From contig NZ_AP025944.1 of NCBI RefSeq assembly GCF_024349685.1, positions 5,597,001 to 5,661,000 of the forward strand: a stretch of DNA of 64,000 nt. The letters are read 5' to 3'. Position numbers and translations under genes: made by a program. Under the pieces are notes generated by a model. The model did no database searches and was not told the DNA's origin. It saw only the letters and a program-made list of their open reading frames with translations. Numbering within the stretch: the first letter of the stretch is position 1; the number at the start of each line of letters is the position of its first letter. This document shows, piece after piece, positions 43,806-53,596 of this stretch. Origin of the DNA: Pseudomonas sp. LRP2-20. Lineage in GTDB: Bacteria > Pseudomonadota > Gammaproteobacteria > Pseudomonadales > Pseudomonadaceae.

Positions 43806-46451
43806 ATGCAAGACCTCGATCCAATCGAAACCCAGGAATGGCTGGATGCCCTGGAGTCGGTCCTCGACAAAGAAGGCGAAGACCGCGCTCATTACCTGAT
43901 GACCCGCATGGGCGAGCTGGCCACCCGCAGTGGCTCTCAGCTGCCGTACGCAATCACCACGCCATACCGCAACACCATCCCTGTCACCCACGAAGCACGC
44001 ATGCCTGGCGACCTGTTCATGGAACGCCGCATTCGCTCGATGGTGCGTTGGAACGCGCTGGCCATGGTGATGCGCACCAACCTGAAGGACTCGGACCTGG
44101 GCGGCCACATCTCCAGCTTCGCTTCCAGTGCCACCCTGTACGACATCGGTTTCAACTACTTCTTCCAGGCACCGACCGAAGAACATGGTGGCGACCTGAT
44201 CTTCTTCCAGGGCCACGCATCGCCAGGCGTCTACGCCCGTGCCTTCATGGAAGGGCGCATCAACGAAGACCAGATGAACAACTTCCGCCAGGAAGTGGAC
44301 GGCAACGGCCTGTCTTCGTACCCGCACCCATGGCTGATGCCTGACTTCTGGCAGTTCCCGACCGTTTCGATGGGTCTGGGCCCGATCCAGGCCATCTACC
44401 AGGCACGCTTCATGAAGTACCTGGAAGCCCGTGGCTTCATCCCGGCCGGCAAGCAGAAGGTCTGGTGCTTCATGGGCGACGGCGAGTGTGACGAGCCGGA
44501 ATCCCTGGGTGCAATCGCCCTGGCTGGCCGCGAGAAGCTGGACAACCTGATCTTCGTCATCAACTGCAACCTGCAGCGCCTCGACGGCCCGGTTCGCGGC
44601 AACGGCAAGATCATCCAGGAACTCGAAGGCGTGTTCCGTGGCGGTGGCTGGAACGTCAACAAGGTAGTCTGGGGCCGCTTCTGGGACCCACTGTTCGCCA
44701 AGGACACCAACGGTGCCCTGCAGCGCCGCATGGACGAAGTCATCGACGGCGAGTACCAGAACTACAAAGCCAAAGACGGCGCGTACGTTCGTGAGAACTT
44801 CTTCAACACCCCAGAGCTCAAGGCCATGGTCGAAGACCTGTCCGACGACGAGATCTGGAAGCTCAACCGTGGCGGCCACGACCCGTACAAGGTCTACGCG
44901 GCGTACCACCAGGCTGTGAACCACAAGGACCAGCCGACCGTCATCCTGGCCAAGACCATCAAGGGTTACGGTACCGGTGCCGGCGAAGCCAAGAACACCG
45001 CGCACAACACCAAGAAGGTCGACGTCGACAGCCTGCGCCACTTCCGTGACCGCTTCGACATCCCGGTCAAGGATGCCGACCTGGAGAACCTGCCGTTCTT
45101 CAAGCCGGAAGAAGGTTCTGCCGAAGCCAAGTACCTGGCCGAGCGCCGTGCTGCCCTGGGCGGCTTCGTGCCTCAGCGCCGTGCCAAGAGCTTCAGCGTG
45201 CCGACCCCGCCACTGGAAACGCTGAAAGCGATCCTGGACGGTTCGGGCGACCGCGAAATCTCCACCACCATGGCCTTCGTGCGCATCCTGGCGCAGCTGG
45301 TCAAGGACAAGGACATCGGCCAGCGCATCGTCCCGATCATTCCGGACGAAGCCCGTACCTTCGGTATGGAAGGCATGTTCCGTCAGCTGGGCATCTACTC
45401 GTCGGTCGGCCAGCTCTACGAGCCAGTCGATAAAGACCAGGTGATGTTCTACCGCGAAGACAAGAAGGGCCAGATCCTCGAGGAAGGCATCAACGAAGCC
45501 GGCGCCATGTCGTCGTTCATCGCTGCCGGTACCTCGTACAGCTGCCACAACCAGCCGATGCTGCCGTTCTACATCTTCTACTCGATGTTCGGCTTCCAGC
45601 GCATTGGCGACCTGGCCTGGGCCGCCGGCGACAGCCGTACCCGTGGCTTCCTGATCGGCGGTACCGCCGGCCGTACCACCCTCAACGGTGAAGGCCTGCA
45701 GCACGAAGACGGTCACAGCCACATGATGGCGGGCACCATCCCGAACTGCCGCACCTACGATCCGACCTACGGCTACGAGCTGGCGGTGATCATCCAGGAC
45801 GGCATGAAGAAGATGACCGAAGAGCAACAGGACATCTTCTACTACATCACCGTGATGAACGAATCCTACCAGCAGCCAGCCATGCCGGCCGGTGTCGAGG
45901 AAGGCATCATCAAGGGCATGTACCTGCTGGAAGAAGACACCCGCGAAGCCGCGCACCACGTACAGCTGATGGGCTCCGGCACCATCCTGCGTGAAGTCCG
46001 CGAAGCGGCGAAGATCCTGCGTGAAGAGTTCAACGTCGGCGCCGACGTGTGGAGCGTCACCAGCTTCAACGAACTGCGTCGCGACGGCCTGGCCGTGGAG
46101 CGCGCCAACCGCCTGAAGCCTGGCCAGAAGCCACAGCAGACTTACGTCGAGCAGTGCCTGAACGGTCGCAAAGGTCCGGTCATCGCCTCTACCGACTACA
46201 TGAAGCTGTTCGCAGAGCAGATTCGCCAGTGGGTACCGAGCAAAGAGTTCAAGGTCCTGGGTACCGACGGTTACGGTCGCAGCGACAGCCGCAAGAAGCT
46301 GCGTCACTTCTTCGAAGTCGACCGCCACTTCGTGGTGCTGGCTGCCCTGGAAGCCCTGGCTGACCGCGGCGAGATCGAACCCAAGGTTGTGGCTGACGCC
46401 ATCGTCAAGTTCGGCATCGACCCGGACAAGCGCAACCCACTGGACTGCTGA
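43806..46451 (+). CDS. aceE: Pyruvate dehydrogenase E1 component (homodimeric)
   Basis: An 881-residue thiamine-diphosphate enzyme decarboxylating pyruvate and acetylating the lipoyl groups of AceF. The TPP/Mg motif GDGECDEPESLGAIALAGRE (from about residue 224, with NLQ about 30 residues on) is clear. The length equals that of gamma-proteobacterial homodimeric E1. It is preceded by a regulatory region with RccR-type sites and followed by aceF 13 bases on. Confidence 0.98.
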   Translation: MQDLDPIETQEWLDALESVLDKEGEDRAHYLMTRMGELATRSGSQLPYAITTPYRNTIPVTHEARMPGDLFMERRIRSMVRWNALAMVMRTNLKDSDLGGHISSFASSATLYDIGFNYFFQAPTEEHGGDLIFFQGHASPGVYARAFMEGRINEDQMNNFRQEVDGNGLSSYPHPWLMPDFWQFPTVSMGLGPIQAIYQARFMKYLEARGFIPAGKQKVWCFMGDGECDEPESLGAIALAGREKLDNLIFVINCNLQRLDGPVRGNGKIIQELEGVFRGGGWNVNKVVWGRFWDPLFAKDTNGALQRRMDEVIDGEYQNYKAKDGAYVRENFFNTPELKAMVEDLSDDEIWKLNRGGHDPYKVYAAYHQAVNHKDQPTVILAKTIKGYGTGAGEAKNTAHNTKKVDVDSLRHFRDRFDIPVKDADLENLPFFKPEEGSAEAKYLAERRAALGGFVPQRRAKSFSVPTPPLETLKAILDGSGDREISTTMAFVRILAQLVKDKDIGQRIVPIIPDEARTFGMEGMFRQLGIYSSVGQLYEPVDKDQVMFYREDKKGQILEEGINEAGAMSSFIAAGTSYSCHNQPMLPFYIFYSMFGFQRIGDLAWAAGDSRTRGFLIGGTAGRTTLNGEGLQHEDGHSHMMAGTIPNCRTYDPTYGYELAVIIQDGMKKMTEEQQDIFYYITVMNESYQQPAMPAGVEEGIIKGMYLLEEDTREAAHHVQLMGSGTILREVREAAKILREEFNVGADVWSVTSFNELRRDGLAVERANRLKPGQKPQQTYVEQCLNGRKGPVIASTDYMKLFAEQIRQWVPSKEFKVLGTDGYGRSDSRKKLRHFFEVDRHFVVLAALEALADRGEIEPKVVADAIVKFGIDPDKRNPLDC

Positions 46452-46464
46452 GGAGTATTTTTAA

Positions 46465-48111
46465 GTGAGCGAACTCATTCGCGTACCTGACATCGGCAGC
46501 GGTGAAGGTGAAATCATCGAGCTGTTCGTCAAGGTCGGTGATCGTATCGAGGCTGACCAGAGCCTGCTGACCCTGGAGTCCGACAAGGCCTCCATGGAAA
46601 TCCCGGCCCCCAAGGCCGGCGTGATCAAGGAACTGAAGGTCAAGCTGGGCGACCGCCTGAAAGAAGGCGACGAGCTGCTGGTCCTGGAAGCCGAGGGCGC
46701 CGCAGCTGCGGCCCCTGAGGCTCCGGCTCCGGCTGCCGCTCCGGCTCCAGCTGCTGCGCCAGCGCCTGCCGCCGAAGCAGCCCCTGCGCCGGCAGCAGCG
46801 CCGGCTGCCGCCAGCGTGCAGGACATCCACGTACCGGACATCGGTTCGTCGGGCAAGGCCAAGATCATCGAAGTGCTGGTCAAGGTCGGCGACACCGTCG
46901 AAGCCGACCAGTCGCTGATTACCCTGGAGTCCGACAAGGCTTCCATGGAAATCCCGTCGCCGGCTGCCGGCGTGGTCGAAGAAGTCCTGTGCAAGCTGGA
47001 AGACGAAGTCGGCACTGGCGACCTGATCTTCAAGCTGAAAGTTGCTGGCGCTGCGCCTGCTGCCGCTCCGGCACCTGCCGCTGCTGCCCCGGCCAAGGCT
47101 GAGGCTGCTCCGGCCGCCGCACCTGCCGCTGCCGCCCCGGCTGCAGCTCCAGCTCCAGCTCCGGTCGCTACCGCACCGGCTGCCGGCAGCAACGCCAAGG
47201 TTCACGCCGGCCCGGCAGTTCGCCAGCTGGCCCGTGAATTCGGCGTCGACCTGGGCGCAGTTGCCGCCACCGGTCCGCACGGCCGCATCCTGAAAGAAGA
47301 CGTGCAGGTCTACGTCAAGGCGATGATGCAGAAAGCATCGGGCGCACCAGCCGCCGCTGGCGCAACCGGTGGCGCTGGCATCCCGCCGATCCCTGCCGTG
47401 GACTTCAGCAAGTTCGGTGAAGTGGAAGAAGTGGCCCTGACCCGCCTGATGCAGGTCGGTGCCGCCAACCTGCACCGCAGCTGGCTGAACGTGCCGCACG
47501 TGACCCAGTTCGACTCCGCCGACATCACCGAGCTGGAAGCCTTCCGCGTTGCGCAGAAGGCCGTGGCCGAGAAGGCTGGCGTCAAGCTGACCGTGCTGCC
47601 ACTGCTGCTCAAGGCCTGCGCCTTCCTGCTCAAGGAACTGCCGGACTTCAACAGCTCGCTGGCGCCAAGCGGCAAGGCCATCATCCGCAAGAAGTACGTG
47701 CACATCGGCTTCGCCGTGGACACCCCGGACGGCCTGCTGGTCCCTGTGATCAAGAACGTCGACCAGAAGAGCCTGCTGCAACTGGCTGCCGAAGCCGCTG
47801 CGCTGGCCGAGAAGGCGCGCACCAAGAAGCTCTCGGCCGACGAGATGCAAGGTGCCTGCTTCACCATCTCCAGCCTCGGTCACATTGGCGGCACCGGCTT
47901 CACGCCGATCGTCAACGCACCGGAAGTGGCAATCCTGGGCGTCTCCAAGGCGACCATGCAGCCCGTCTGGGATGGCAAGGCCTTCCAGCCGAAGCTGATG
48001 CTGCCACTGTCGCTGTCCTACGATCACCGTGTGATCAACGGCGCTGCCGCCGCGCGCTTCACCAAGCGCCTGGGCGACGTGCTGGGCGATATCCGCACCA
48101 TGCTGCTGTAA
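46465..48111 (+). CDS. aceF: Pyruvate dehydrogenase E2, dihydrolipoamide acetyltransferase
   Basis: A 548-residue core subunit with a GTG start and GAGGAG ribosome site. It has two lipoyl domains with lipoylated lysines at Lys41 and Lys158 (both in ESDKASMEIP), Ala/Pro-rich flexible linkers, a peripheral subunit-binding domain near 245-285 (GPAVRQLAREFGVDL) and a catalytic acetyltransferase domain ending YDHRVINGAAAARF (active-site His). E. coli has three lipoyl domains; two is usual in Pseudomonas. The E3 subunit gene is not adjacent. Confidence 0.98.
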   Translation: MSELIRVPDIGSGEGEIIELFVKVGDRIEADQSLLTLESDKASMEIPAPKAGVIKELKVKLGDRLKEGDELLVLEAEGAAAAAPEAPAPAAAPAPAAAPAPAAEAAPAPAAAPAAASVQDIHVPDIGSSGKAKIIEVLVKVGDTVEADQSLITLESDKASMEIPSPAAGVVEEVLCKLEDEVGTGDLIFKLKVAGAAPAAAPAPAAAAPAKAEAAPAAAPAAAAPAAAPAPAPVATAPAAGSNAKVHAGPAVRQLAREFGVDLGAVAATGPHGRILKEDVQVYVKAMMQKASGAPAAAGATGGAGIPPIPAVDFSKFGEVEEVALTRLMQVGAANLHRSWLNVPHVTQFDSADITELEAFRVAQKAVAEKAGVKLTVLPLLLKACAFLLKELPDFNSSLAPSGKAIIRKKYVHIGFAVDTPDGLLVPVIKNVDQKSLLQLAAEAAALAEKARTKKLSADEMQGACFTISSLGHIGGTGFTPIVNAPEVAILGVSKATMQPVWDGKAFQPKLMLPLSLSYDHRVINGAAAARFTKRLGDVLGDIRTMLL

Positions 48112-48120
48112 GGCGGCACA

Positions 48121-48143
48121 CTGCCCCTCCTTGCGAGGGGCAG
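48121..48143 (+). terminator. First hairpin after aceF
   Basis: 9-bp stem CTGCCCCTC/GAGGGGCAG with a CTTGC loop, 9 bases after the stop; T-run absent, so it may be a 3'-end stabiliser. Confidence 0.55.
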
Positions 48144-48176
48144 TACACTTTTCGAGCTGCCACGCTCGTACCTCAA

Positions 48177-48203
48177 CCCCGCCAGTTGGCGGGGCTTTTT
48201 TTT
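48177..48203 (+). terminator. Rho-independent terminator of aceEF
   Basis: Stem CCCCGCC/GGCGGGG with an AGTT loop followed by CTTTTTTTT; a textbook terminator. Confidence 0.9.
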
Positions 48204-48223
48204 GTCCGCCTTTAAGCGTTTTG

Positions 48224-48466
48224 GCGCCTGAGAGATCGAGCGCCGCCCGCGCGGCGCATCGCGAGCTGCGCTCGCTCCTACGTTTGTTTCGGGCCAATTA
48301 TTCCTGCGGGATATGCGCGCGAACGCCTTGGCGCCTGACTCGATATCGAGTCGTACAAACCAGGCGGTCGCGCGCGCCTGTCACAGGCGTTACTGGCCAG
48401 AAACAAACGTAGGAGCGAGCGCAGCTCGCGATGCGCCGCGCGGGCGGCGCTCGATCTCACAGGCGG
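48224..48466. mobile_element. 243-bp element with long terminal inverted repeats, copy 2
   Basis: Same length and layout as the copy at 24403: arms 48224-48296 and 48394-48466, centre 97 bases with about 11 differences from copy 1. The central dyad is a perfect 16-bp palindrome here, GACTCGATATCGAGTC (48337-48352). It starts 21 bases after the aceEF terminator. The remaining 184 bases before dipA hold nothing I can name. Confidence 0.8.
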
Positions 48467-48650
48467 CAAAACCATCAAGGCGAACCCCCGCCTGCCCCCA
48501 AAAAACCGACAGGCGCCTAAGGATTTCAGCCCGGCGGCCGAAAACATATACATGACAGCCCTCATGGCCGCTTGCCAGCCTCAGGGACATGATGCAACCT
48601 TGCCAGATGCGCCGCCGCCCAGGCCGCGTCCCCCTTCAAGCGAGTCTTCG

Positions 48651-51335
48651 ATGAAAAGCCAACCCGATGCCGCCAGCCGTGTGGCGGCCGAGGTCGTCAC
48701 GCAGCTTCCCGTGCCCTCGCGGCTCGGCATGCTGCGTTTCGAAAGGCTGAACGAAGCCAACTGGGCGATGCTCTACCTGGACCCAGCCTGCGATCGCCAG
48801 TTCGGCCTGCCCGCTTCCGAGCTGTGCGCGCTGATCGACTCGCCCTATGCCAGCCTGATGGAGCCCGAGGCACGCTACCGGCTGCACGATGAAATCCAGC
48901 TGCAACTGAGCAACCGTGGCTATTACCGTGTGCGCTACACCCTGCATACCCAGTTGCGCGCGCTGCGCCTGCTGGAAGCCGGCGAGGCGTTCAAGCAGCA
49001 CAACCGCCAGTTGCTGCGCGGGTTCCTGACGGTGCTCGATGACGAAGACGACAGCGAGCTCGACACCAACGACCTGGAATCGCGTAACAACCGCCTGCAA
49101 CTGGCCCTGCAGATCAATCAGCGTGCCCAGCAGGAACAGCTTGAGCACCTGGAGCGCGTGCGTGCCCAGCAGGACCTGATCCTGCGCCTCGCCCGCCAGC
49201 GCTACAGTGGGGAAAACTCGCTGCTCGAAGCCGCCCAGCTGATCACCCGCAGCGCCTGCGAAATCTACAAGGTCGACAGCGCCAGCATCTGGCACCTGGA
49301 AGACCAGCGCCTGGAGCCGATCAGTGCCTGGCTGCGCGACGACCAGGTTCACCGCCTGCCCGAGCCAATCGATGCCAGCCGCTTCCCCGACTACCTGGAA
49401 GCCCTGCACGCCAGCCGCGCCATCGACGCGCACAACGCAAACCACGACCCGCGCACCCGTGAGCTGGCCGAGAGCCTGTACGCCGACAACAACGCCATGC
49501 TCGACGCCAGCATCCGCGTCGATGGCCAAGTGGTGGGCGTGCTGTGCCTGGAGCAGACCGGCCAGCCGCGCGCCTGGCAGTCGGATGAAATCGCCTTTGC
49601 CGGTGAGCTGGCCGACCAGTTCGCCCAGGTCATCACCAACCACAACCGGCGTACCGCCGCCAGCGCCCTGCACCTGTTCCAGCGGGCCGTGGAGCAGAGC
49701 GCCAGCGCCTTCCTGCTGGTCAACCGCGACGGTGTGGTGGAGTACGTCAACCCAAGCTTCACGGCCATCACCCAGTACAGCACCGAGGAAGTCCAGGGCC
49801 ACCACCTGGCCGAGCTGCCAGCCTTGGAAAACCTCAGCGAGCTGCTGTTCGACTCGCCGTCGAGCCTGGCCATGGGCAACAGCTGGCAAGGCGAATTCAA
49901 GAGCCGGCGCAAGAACCTCGAACCCTACTGGGGCCAGCTGTCGATTTCCAAGGTGTACGGCGACAACCGTGAGCTGACCCACTACATCGGCATCTACGAA
50001 GACGTCACCCAGACCAAGCTGGCCCAGCAGCGCATCGAGCGCCTGGCCTACACCGACAACCTGACCAACCTCGGCAACCGCCCGGCGTTCATCCGCAAGC
50101 TCGACGAGCGCTTCGCCCGGGACAGCGAGAACCCGATCTGCCTGCTGCTGGTGGACATCGACAACTTCAAGCGGATCAACGACAGCCTCGGCCACCAGAC
50201 CGGCGACAAGCTGCTGATCAGCCTGGCCCGGCGCCTGCGCAACAGCCTGAGCGTCAATGGCGTGCTGGCCCGTTTTGCCAGCAACGAATTTGCCGTACTG
50301 CTCGACGACACCAGCCTGGAAGACGGCCAGGGGGTTGCCCTGCAGCTGCTGCGCACCCTCGACAAGCCAATGTTCGTCGACAACCAGCTGATCAACGTCA
50401 CCGCCTCGGTGGGCCTGGCCTGCGCGCCGCTGCACGGTAGCGACCCGACCACCCTGATGAAGAACGCCGGCCTCGCCCTGCACAAGGCCAAGGCCAACGG
50501 CAAACACCAGGTTCAGGTGTTTACCGAAGTGCTCAACGCCGAGGCCAGCTACAAGCTGTTCGTCGAGAACAACCTGCGCCGCGCCTTGACCCAGAATGAG
50601 CTGGAGGTGTTCTACCAGCCCAAGCTGTGCCTGCGCAGCGGCCGCCTGCTCGGCCTTGAGGCGTTGCTGCGCTGGAACCACCCCGAGCGCGGCATGATCC
50701 GCCCGGACCAGTTCATCAGCGTGGCCGAAGAAACCGGCCTGATCATCCCCATCGGCAAGTGGGTGGTGCGCCAGTCGTGCCGCATGAGCCAACAGCTGCA
50801 GCAAGCCGGCATGGGCTGCCTGCACGTGGCCATCAACCTGTCGCCCAAGCAGTTCTCCGACCCCGACCTGGTGGCCTCGATCGGCTCGATCCTCAAGGAA
50901 GAGGGCCTGCCCCCGCACCTGCTGGAGCTGGAGCTGACCGAAGGCCTGCTGCTGGAAGCCACCGAAGATACCCACCGCCAGCTCGACGAGCTCAAGGCCC
51001 TGGGCCTGACCCTGGCCATGGACGACTTCGGCACGGGCTACTCGTCGTTGAGCTACCTGAAGAAATTCCCGATCGACATCATCAAGATCGACCGCAGCTT
51101 CATCAACGAGATCCCCGACAACCAGGACGACATGGAAATCACCTCGGCGGTGGTGGCCATGGCCCACAACCTCAAGCTCAAGGTGGTGGCCGAGGGCATC
51201 GAGACCCCAGAGCAGCTGGCGTTCCTGCGTCGGCACCGCTGCGACGTCGGCCAGGGTTACCTGTTCGACCGGCCGATCCCGGGCCGCGAGCTCGAGGAAA
51301 AACTCAAGCGCTACCCGCGCGGCCCAATGGCCTGA
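48651..51335 (+). CDS. dipA: c-di-GMP phosphodiesterase DipA (PAS-GAF-PAS-GGDEF-EAL)
   Basis: An 894-residue cytosolic multidomain protein: PAS-like (about 25-110), helical linker, GAF (about 190-345), PAS (about 350-470), GGDEF (about 480-635) and EAL (about 640-890). The GGDEF signature is degenerate, SNEF at 544-547, so cyclase activity is unlikely. EAL (Glu670) and [13 protein letters not shown] are intact, so c-di-GMP hydrolysis is expected. It matches P. aeruginosa DipA (PA5017), which lies at the same place between aceF and msrA and is needed for biofilm dispersion. The start at [11 protein letters not shown] is chosen for length; an ATG at 48552 would add 33 residues with no better ribosome site. 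Confidence 0.92.
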   Translation: MKSQPDAASRVAAEVVTQLPVPSRLGMLRFERLNEANWAMLYLDPACDRQFGLPASELCALIDSPYASLMEPEARYRLHDEIQLQLSNRGYYRVRYTLHTQLRALRLLEAGEAFKQHNRQLLRGFLTVLDDEDDSELDTNDLESRNNRLQLALQINQRAQQEQLEHLERVRAQQDLILRLARQRYSGENSLLEAAQLITRSACEIYKVDSASIWHLEDQRLEPISAWLRDDQVHRLPEPIDASRFPDYLEALHASRAIDAHNANHDPRTRELAESLYADNNAMLDASIRVDGQVVGVLCLEQTGQPRAWQSDEIAFAGELADQFAQVITNHNRRTAASALHLFQRAVEQSASAFLLVNRDGVVEYVNPSFTAITQYSTEEVQGHHLAELPALENLSELLFDSPSSLAMGNSWQGEFKSRRKNLEPYWGQLSISKVYGDNRELTHYIGIYEDVTQTKLAQQRIERLAYTDNLTNLGNRPAFIRKLDERFARDSENPICLLLVDIDNFKRINDSLGHQTGDKLLISLARRLRNSLSVNGVLARFASNEFAVLLDDTSLEDGQGVALQLLRTLDKPMFVDNQLINVTASVGLACAPLHGSDPTTLMKNAGLALHKAKANGKHQVQVFTEVLNAEASYKLFVENNLRRALTQNELEVFYQPKLCLRSGRLLGLEALLRWNHPERGMIRPDQFISVAEETGLIIPIGKWVVRQSCRMSQQLQQAGMGCLHVAINLSPKQFSDPDLVASIGSILKEEGLPPHLLELELTEGLLLEATEDTHRQLDELKALGLTLAMDDFGTGYSSLSYLKKFPIDIIKIDRSFINEIPDNQDDMEITSAVVAMAHNLKLKVVAEGIETPEQLAFLRRHRCDVGQGYLFDRPIPGRELEEKLKRYPRGPMA

Positions 51336-51370
51336 CAGCGGCGCCAAGCTCGGGCACTATAGAACCCATT

Positions 51371-51464
51371 CGGGCCCTTTCGCGGGCAAGCCCGCTCCCA
51401 CAGGTACTTCCCCCCTCAGCCCTGTGGCGATCCCCGTGGGAGCGGGCTTGCCCGCGAAGGCCCC
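51371..51464. repeat. REP pair 7
   Basis: Inverted REP units with GGGCAAGCCC/GGGCTTGCCC cores, between dipA and msrA; the spacer contains an extra CCTGTGG fragment. Confidence 0.9.
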
Positions 51465-51501
51465 AACACCTATCCAACTGAATAGACACAGAGGAACAGC
51501 C

Positions 51502-52170
51502 ATGGTCCTGCGCTCGGAAATCCTGGTGAACAAAAACGTCATGCCCACTGCGGAGCAAGCCCTGCCTGGCCGCGAAACGCCCATGCAGCTGCCCGAGTTT
51601 CATTACGTATTCAAAGAAACCCCCCTGCTCGGCCCGTTCTTCGAAGGCGCCATCGACTTCGCCATCTTCGGCCTGGGCTGCTTCTGGGGTGCCGAGCGCC
51701 GCTTCTGGCAGCGCGAAGGCGTGGTCAGCACCGTGGTCGGCTACGCCGGCGGCTTCACCCCGCACCCGACCTACGAAGAAGTCTGCTCGGGCCTGACCGG
51801 CCACACCGAAGTGGTGCTAGTGGTATTCGACAAGGACAAGGTCAGCTACCGCGAGCTGCTGGCGATGTTCTGGGAACTGCACAACCCGACCCAGGGCATG
51901 CGCCAGGGCAACGATGTCGGCACCCAGTACCGCTCGGCCATCTACTGCACCAGCCCTGAACAGCTTGAACAGGCAAAGGCCAGTCGCGACGCCTTCCAGG
52001 CCGAGCTGAGCAAGGCAGGCTTCGGCGAAATCACCACCGAAATCGACCAGGCACCGACCGTGTACTTCGCCGAGGCCTACCACCAGCAGTACCTGGCCAA
52101 GAACCCGGACGGCTACTGCGGCATCGGCGGTACCGGCGTGTGCCTGCCACCCAGCCTGCAGGGCAACTGA
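51502..52170 (+). CDS. msrA: Peptide methionine-S-sulfoxide reductase A
   Basis: A 222-residue repair enzyme reducing the S epimer of methionine sulfoxide, restored by thioredoxin. The active site GCFWG has Cys60; resolving cysteines Cys206 and Cys214 lie in the glycine-rich tail. The start is ATG 51502 with GAGGAAC upstream. The N-terminal 50-residue extension is usual for the long MsrA form. The GST gene begins three bases after the stop. Confidence 0.97.
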   Translation: MVLRSEILVNKNVMPTAEQALPGRETPMQLPEFHYVFKETPLLGPFFEGAIDFAIFGLGCFWGAERRFWQREGVVSTVVGYAGGFTPHPTYEEVCSGLTGHTEVVLVVFDKDKVSYRELLAMFWELHNPTQGMRQGNDVGTQYRSAIYCTSPEQLEQAKASRDAFQAELSKAGFGEITTEIDQAPTVYFAEAYHQQYLAKNPDGYCGIGGTGVCLPPSLQGN

Positions 52171-52173
52171 ACC

Positions 52174-52797
52174 ATGAGCACGATGACCCTGTTCCACTCG
52201 CCATTGTCGCCCTTCGTGCGCAAGGTCATGGTGGTGCTGCACGAGACCGGCCAACTGCAGCGTGTGAGCCTGCAACCGGTGAACATCAGCCCGGTAAGCG
52301 GCGACGAGCAGCTCAATCAGGACAACCCGATCGGCAAGATCCCGGCCCTGCGACTGGAGGACGGCACCGTGTTGCACGACAGCAGGGTGATCTGTGAGTA
52401 CCTCGACCTGCAGCATGTCGGCCTGCCGCTACTGCCACGCGAGGGCTCTGCGCGCTGGCGGCGCATGACCTTGGCTTCGCAGGCCGATGCGATCTTGGAT
52501 GCGGCGGTATCGAGCCGTTACGAGAGTTTCTTGCGGCCCGAGGAGAAGCGCTGGGAGGGCTGGCTCGAAGCGCAAGCCGAGAAGATTCGCCGCAGCCTGG
52601 CCAACCTTGAGCAGGAGCATCTGGCCGAGCTGGCGTCCGGGTTCGATCTGGCGGCGATTGGCGTGGCTTGTGCGCTAGGGTATCTGGACCTGCGTCAGCC
52701 GGAATTTGGCTGGCGGGAGCGCCAGCCTGGCTTGGCGGCCTGGTATGCCGAGGTGAGCCAGCGACCGTCGATGGTCGCCACTGCTCCGGTGGCCTGA
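52174..52797 (+). CDS. Glutathione S-transferase family protein
   Basis: A 207-residue protein with an N-terminal thioredoxin fold ([21 protein letters not shown]; Ser-Pro near the active site) and the glutathione-binding [20 protein letters not shown] followed by VICEYLD, then a helical C-terminal domain. Its natural substrate is unknown. It follows msrA by three bases, so the two are cotranscribed, which suggests a role in oxidative damage or detoxification. Confidence 0.92.
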   Translation: MSTMTLFHSPLSPFVRKVMVVLHETGQLQRVSLQPVNISPVSGDEQLNQDNPIGKIPALRLEDGTVLHDSRVICEYLDLQHVGLPLLPREGSARWRRMTLASQADAILDAAVSSRYESFLRPEEKRWEGWLEAQAEKIRRSLANLEQEHLAELASGFDLAAIGVACALGYLDLRQPEFGWRERQPGLAAWYAEVSQRPSMVATAPVA

Positions 52798-52893
52798 AGG
52801 CCCTCTTCGCGGGCAAGCCCGCTCCCACAGGTACGGCGCACAGCCTTAGACTTGCGCCATACCTGTGGGAGCGGGCTTGCCCGCGAAAGGGCC
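52798..52893. repeat. REP pair 8
   Basis: Inverted REP units with GGGCAAGCCC/GGGCTTGCCC cores between convergent genes (GST and the protease-like gene). Confidence 0.9.
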
Positions 52894-52910
52894 AGTAAAG
52901 CCAGCCGAAA

Positions 52911-53414
52911 TCAGCAGTCAGGCTTGCCAGCGGTAAACTTCTTGGCCGGGTTGACCGCCGCCTTGAACTCGCGCAGCGCCTTGGAGCCCACCAGCAACGG
53001 GTAATTGAAGTTGCTGCGGTCCACCAGGTTAACCTCCACGGTCCGCTTCACATCACCCAGGCACAGCTCCAGGTCGACCACCGGCCGCTTGGAAACCTCC
53101 GGTGCATCACCCTCGTCCTCTTCATCGGCACGGCCCTTGATCTTGCTGATGCGCGAGACCTTATGCTCGTATACCTTGCCGTCGGCGTCCTTGGTCGCCA
53201 GGCGGAAGCGCACCCATTCCTCGCCATCGCGGTTGAACAGCTCGATGTCCTTGGCCGACAGCGACGCGGTGAAGGCACCGGTGTCCATCTTGGCCTTCAG
53301 GGTTTCACCACCCAGTTCCGGCAACTTGATGTTCTCGTAACGGCCGTAGAGCGTGGGTTCGGCGGCCATCACCGGCAACGCCATCAGCGACAACAGGGCA
53401 AGCAGAGATTTCAC
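52911..53414 (-). CDS. Retropepsin-like ATP-dependent zinc protease family protein (exported)
   Basis: A 167-residue protein with a Sec signal (SLLALLSLMALPVMAA) and an aspartic-protease-like motif MDTGAFTASL (Asp44), the hallmark of the DUF785/RimB-like retropepsin family that accompanies RimK genes. Further family features are VRFRLATKD and the C-terminal NFNYPLLVGSKAL. The start is GTG at 53414, with an AAGGAAG ribosome site; codons upstream are not protein-like. No rimK gene is adjacent. The periplasmic substrate is unknown. Confidence 0.87.
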   Translation of the reverse strand: MKSLLALLSLMALPVMAAEPTLYGRYENIKLPELGGETLKAKMDTGAFTASLSAKDIELFNRDGEEWVRFRLATKDADGKVYEHKVSRISKIKGRADEEDEGDAPEVSKRPVVDLELCLGDVKRTVEVNLVDRSNFNYPLLVGSKALREFKAAVNPAKKFTAGKPDC

Positions 53415-53596
53415 AGGCAGGCTTCCTTGAGAAGGGTCAGTGCTTAGACTGCACTGGCAGGATAGGTTCGCTGTCACAAGCCTAAACAACATGTTGTGAA
53501 ACATTTGTCCCCACCGTCGGGCATTGGACATTTGGCGTAGACCACGGCGCTGCTTATCATTGCGCCCTGCTAATTTCCCACAACAAGAGTTTCCTT

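Noticed and set aside
46685..47190. Repeat array in aceF (Ala/Pro-rich stretches)
   Set aside because: These encode the flexible linkers between lipoyl and subunit-binding domains, normal for E2 proteins.
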